Below are positions 62,259 to 64,000 of a stretch of 64,000 nt of DNA, piece by piece. Below the pieces are notes generated by a model. That model saw only the letters and a program-made list of their open reading frames with translations. It made no database searches and was not told the origin of the DNA. Position 1 is the first letter of the stretch, and the number at the start of each line of letters is the position of its first letter. Origin of the DNA: Brevibacillus dissolubilis. Its GTDB lineage: Bacteria; Bacillota; Bacilli; Brevibacillales; Brevibacillaceae. A program made the translations under genes and the position numbers. The stretch spans positions 85,470 to 149,469 of the forward strand of contig NZ_VCNA01000014.1 of the NCBI RefSeq assembly GCF_006170445.1, in the 5' to 3' direction.

Positions 62259-62274
62259 AAAGTAAACGTTTGCA
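62259..62274 (-). promoter_or_regulatory. cre/LacI-type operator ahead of the sugar operon
   Basis: On the minus strand TGCAAACGTTTACT fits the catabolite-responsive element pattern TGNAANCGNWNNCW and contains the GCAAACGTTT core of LacI-family sites. CcpA or the adjacent LacI regulator could bind it. Confidence 0.6.
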
Positions 62275-62299
62275 CAAAACCATAAACTTATGCGGCACC

Positions 62300-63314
62300 T
62301 TATTTATTCAGAGTCTTTATTGTTTGCCGAATTATCAGACGATGCGGAATAGTGATCCTCGTATTCGTCATCTCATCCTTCAGCAAAGCAAGTAATAGCT
62401 TGCCTGATTCACTTCCGAATTGCATTGGTTCGATATGTACACTGCACATCGCAGGTCTCACCAACGAAGCCAGCTCAATATCATCAAACCCGATCAGGGA
62501 CATCTCCTCCGGAACACCAATCCCGTGATCCAACAGATAATTGAGCGCTCCTACCGCCATACGGTCCGTAGCAACAAACACTGCTGTCGGTCTGACTTCT
62601 ACCCCGCAAAGCTGCCGCATCGACTCATACCCACTGTTCGGACTAAAATCCCCCTCAATCAAGTAAGCATCCCGAACAGCAACCCCGGCCTCACGCATCG
62701 CCTGCAAAAAGCCTTCATACCGATCACGACCAGCCGACCGGTCAATCAATGGTGCCGAGATCAAAGCAATTCTCTCGTGTCCCTTTTCCAAAAGAAAACG
62801 GGTGGCATCATATGCGGCCTTCACATTATCAATATCGACCGATGGGATCTGATGAGCGGAGAACTCCTGTCCGACTACAACCAGCGGGATACCACTCTCC
62901 TTGGCAAACTTGCGGATATGCTCCTGGTACTGTACGCCCGACAACACGACTCCATCAATCTGTTTTTCCTGAAAAAGTTGGAGATACTTCAGCTCTTTCT
63001 CCAATTTCCCTTCCGTGATGGCCAAAAACAAGCTGTATCCGAATTGACTAACCACCTGTTCAATCCCTCTCACCATGGGCGAAAAGAAATCATTACCGAT
63101 GTCCGGAATCATGACTCCGATAACCAAGGTCTGTTTGTTGACAAGGCTTCTGGCGATAGCATTCGGCTGATACCCCGTTTCTTTCACAATCTGCATGATC
63201 TTCTCACGGATCTCGGGGCTGACAGGCTTGCTGTTGTTCAACACTCGGGAGACTGTGGCGATTGAGACATTAGCCAGCTGGGCGATATCCTTAATCGTTA
63301 TTGGTATAGCCCAT
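62300..63314 (-). CDS. LacI family transcriptional regulator, start region apparently frameshifted
   Basis: The main frame encodes a LacI-type helix-turn-helix (Ile-Lys-Asp-Ile-Ala-Gln-Leu-Ala-Asn-Val-Ser, then Thr-Val-Ser-Arg-Val-Leu-Asn-Asn) and the effector domain. The frame has no ATG, GTG or TTG between its stop at 63314-63316 and the GTG at 63244, which would cut off most of the helix-turn-helix. ATG 63314 in another frame gives Met-Gly-Tyr-Thr and, with one base removed near 63300, runs straight into the expected start. Either one extra base is present or ATA/ATT (63307, 63295) starts translation. A promoter and operator lie upstream. Confidence 0.8.
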
Positions 63315-63334
63315 CACTCTCTTTCCATTTTCAA

Positions 63335-63350
63335 AGGAAAACGTTTTCCT
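63335..63350. promoter_or_regulatory. Perfect palindromic operator of the LacI gene
   Basis: AGGAAAACGTTTTCCT is a perfect 16-base palindrome of LacI-family type. It begins at the inferred transcription start of the regulator gene, consistent with autorepression. Confidence 0.7.
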
Positions 63351-63357
63351 AACCAAA

Positions 63358-63386
63358 AATTTATCATGCTACCAGCACTCTGTCAA
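63358..63386 (-). promoter_or_regulatory. Sigma-A promoter of the LacI regulator gene
   Basis: On the minus strand a perfect TTGACA (63381-63386) is 17 bases from TAAATT (63358-63363). The start site would be near 63351. Confidence 0.7.
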
Positions 63387-63738
63387 TTCATTCTGAATGC
63401 GTTTGCACAACAATTTCAAATTAAAACTGTTATTTTCGATAAAGTTAATTCTGATGAGGAGAATAGAAAGGCCTGATCCATTCTCCGCTGCCCTCTTACA
63501 CAATGTCTTTACCAGATTAGTATGATTTCCTACGTATTTTTTATGCAGATTCTTAGAAGATTCTCCCCACACGACCCAAACTAGAAGTATTACAACCAAA
63601 ATACAATCATTAACCGAATAATATGACTTTTAAAACAACTGTTTAATACCTTATCCCCAAGCCTTTCCCCGTCTTCCGCCGCTTACTCTCTCCCTTCCCT
63701 CACACCCTTACCCGGTAATTTTTCTTGGCTATATCGAC

Positions 63739-63779
63739 AAAAAAGCACTTAACCAGATCCCATCCAGTCAAGTGCTTGC
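63739..63779 (-). terminator. Terminator of the tRNA operon
   Basis: On the minus strand AAGCACTTGAC pairs with GTTAAGTGCTT and is followed by a run of Ts. It lies about 20 bases downstream of the last tRNA. Confidence 0.88.
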
Positions 63780-63798
63780 TGTTCATCATATGTAATGG

Positions 63799-63872
63799 TC
63801 GGGAAGACAGGATTCGAACCTGCGACCCCTTGGTCCCAAGCCAAGTACTCTACCAAGCTGAGCTACTTCCCG
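63799..63872 (-). tRNA. tRNA-Pro (TGG)
   Basis: A complete cloverleaf can be drawn: acceptor stem CGGGAAG/CTTCCCG, anticodon loop CTTGGGA with anticodon TGG, T arm GCAGGTTCGAATCCTGT and discriminator A. CCA is not encoded. Confidence 0.93.
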
Positions 63873-63885
63873 ATATAAAAAATGG

Positions 63886-63958
63886 AGCGGACGAAGGGTC
63901 TCGAACCCTCGACCTTCGCCTTGGCAAGGCGACGCTCTACCAATTGAGCTACGTCCGC
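63886..63958 (-). tRNA. tRNA-Gly (GCC)
   Basis: The acceptor stem GCGGACG/CGTCCGC, anticodon loop TTGCCAA with anticodon GCC and T arm GAGGGTTCGAGACCCTT are all present. CCA is encoded just after the discriminator (63883-63885). Confidence 0.94.
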
Positions 63959-63969
63959 AAAAATGTTGG

Positions 63970-64000
63970 TGCGGCCGAAGGGACTTGAACCCCCACGGTG
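63970..64000 (-). tRNA. Partial tRNA, probably tRNA-Leu (5' part outside window)
   Basis: The 3' acceptor strand CGGCCGC with discriminator A, encoded CCA (63967-63969) and T arm GGGGGTTCAAGTCCCTT are visible, preceded by CACCGTG, as at the end of a long variable arm. The anticodon lies beyond the window edge, so identity is inferred. Confidence 0.7.

Larger units (their letters stand above)
63317..63798. other. Gene-free stretch between the LacI gene and the tRNA cluster
   Basis: It is AT-rich in its left half and contains the promoter and operator of the LacI gene and the tRNA terminator. Short open frames here lack ribosome sites; I see no credible gene. Confidence 0.6.

Noticed and set aside
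63369..63599. A 76-codon minus-strand frame upstream of the LacI gene
   Set aside because: It has no ribosome site, spans the LacI promoter and has no recognisable pattern.
63725..63988. An 87-codon plus-strand frame across the tRNA cluster
   Set aside because: It is the antisense of two complete tRNAs and part of a third; frames of this kind are known annotation artefacts.
1..64000. CRISPR arrays, insertion sequences, prophage genes, rRNA genes
   Set aside because: No regularly spaced repeats, no transposase or integrase frames, no phage structural genes and no rRNA sequence were seen.

Overview
The window looks like the chromosome of an endospore-forming Firmicute of the order Bacillales with roughly balanced GC. 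A relative of Tumebacillus or Effusibacillus (Alicyclobacillaceae) is my best guess, made from gene content and not from any search. Evidence for spore formation is a complete gerA-type germinant receptor operon, sspK, a second SASP-like peptide, a DUF3905 gene, a CwlD-like amidase, a GH18 hydrolase of the spore-lytic type and a KinA/KinE-like kinase. Strong AGGAGG-type ribosome sites, frequent GTG/TTG starts and many bidirectional hairpin-T terminators also fit. There are no rRNA genes, CRISPR arrays, prophage or intact insertion sequences. Most of the window is ordinary core chromosome.

Layout. 0-4 kb: two tandem transmembrane/coiled-coil proteins, a DUF421 protein, a YbjQ protein, a 42-residue membrane peptide flanked by terminators and a CvfB-like S1 protein. 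4-7.5 kb: riboflavin operon ribD-ribE-ribBA-ribH, without a visible FMN riboswitch. 7.7-15.7 kb: uppP, a secreted histidine phosphatase, a secreted 5'-nucleotidase, a LysM-CAP protein, small proteins, a chemoreceptor and a second DUF421 protein. 15.8-20.7 kb: an MFS transporter, then a nitrogen-linked operon (ammonium channel, GlnD-like DUF294 nucleotidyltransferase, DnaQ-type exonuclease) behind a perfect GlnR/TnrA box. 20.7-29.5 kb: oxidoreductase, arylamine N-acetyltransferase, MFS exporter, VOC protein, small membrane proteins, an AT-rich lipoprotein gene and a dCache chemoreceptor.

29.6-39.9 kb: cell-wall and signalling genes: two L,D-transpeptidases, a CwlD-like amidase, a dCache diguanylate cyclase, NAD kinase, a GH18 hydrolase, a membrane PAS histidine kinase, a GyrI-like protein and a fused Ada methyltransferase/regulator. 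40-43.4 kb: thiO under a TPP riboswitch with its own attenuator, pgi overlapping a small HTH gene, and a roughly 200-bp interrupted palindrome. 43.4-49.3 kb: small spore-associated proteins and the germination operon, which carries two extra small membrane proteins. 49.5-57.3 kb: CHASE3 chemoreceptor, CAP-domain protein, HesB-like protein, site-2 protease, modAB without modC, DUF1450 protein, LysE-family exporter and an acetyltransferase. 57.4-63.3 kb: a sugar-uptake operon (binding protein, two permeases, PfkB kinase, no ATPase) next to a LacI-family regulator whose start region looks frameshifted. The right edge enters a tRNA cluster (Pro, Gly, part of a probable Leu).

Many starts were moved downstream from the longest reading frame because a clear ribosome site sits just ahead of an internal ATG, GTG or TTG. 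The regions I find most worth following are the amt-DUF294-exonuclease operon, the large intergenic palindromes, the frameshifted LacI gene, the small membrane peptides, and the rib operon without its usual riboswitch.
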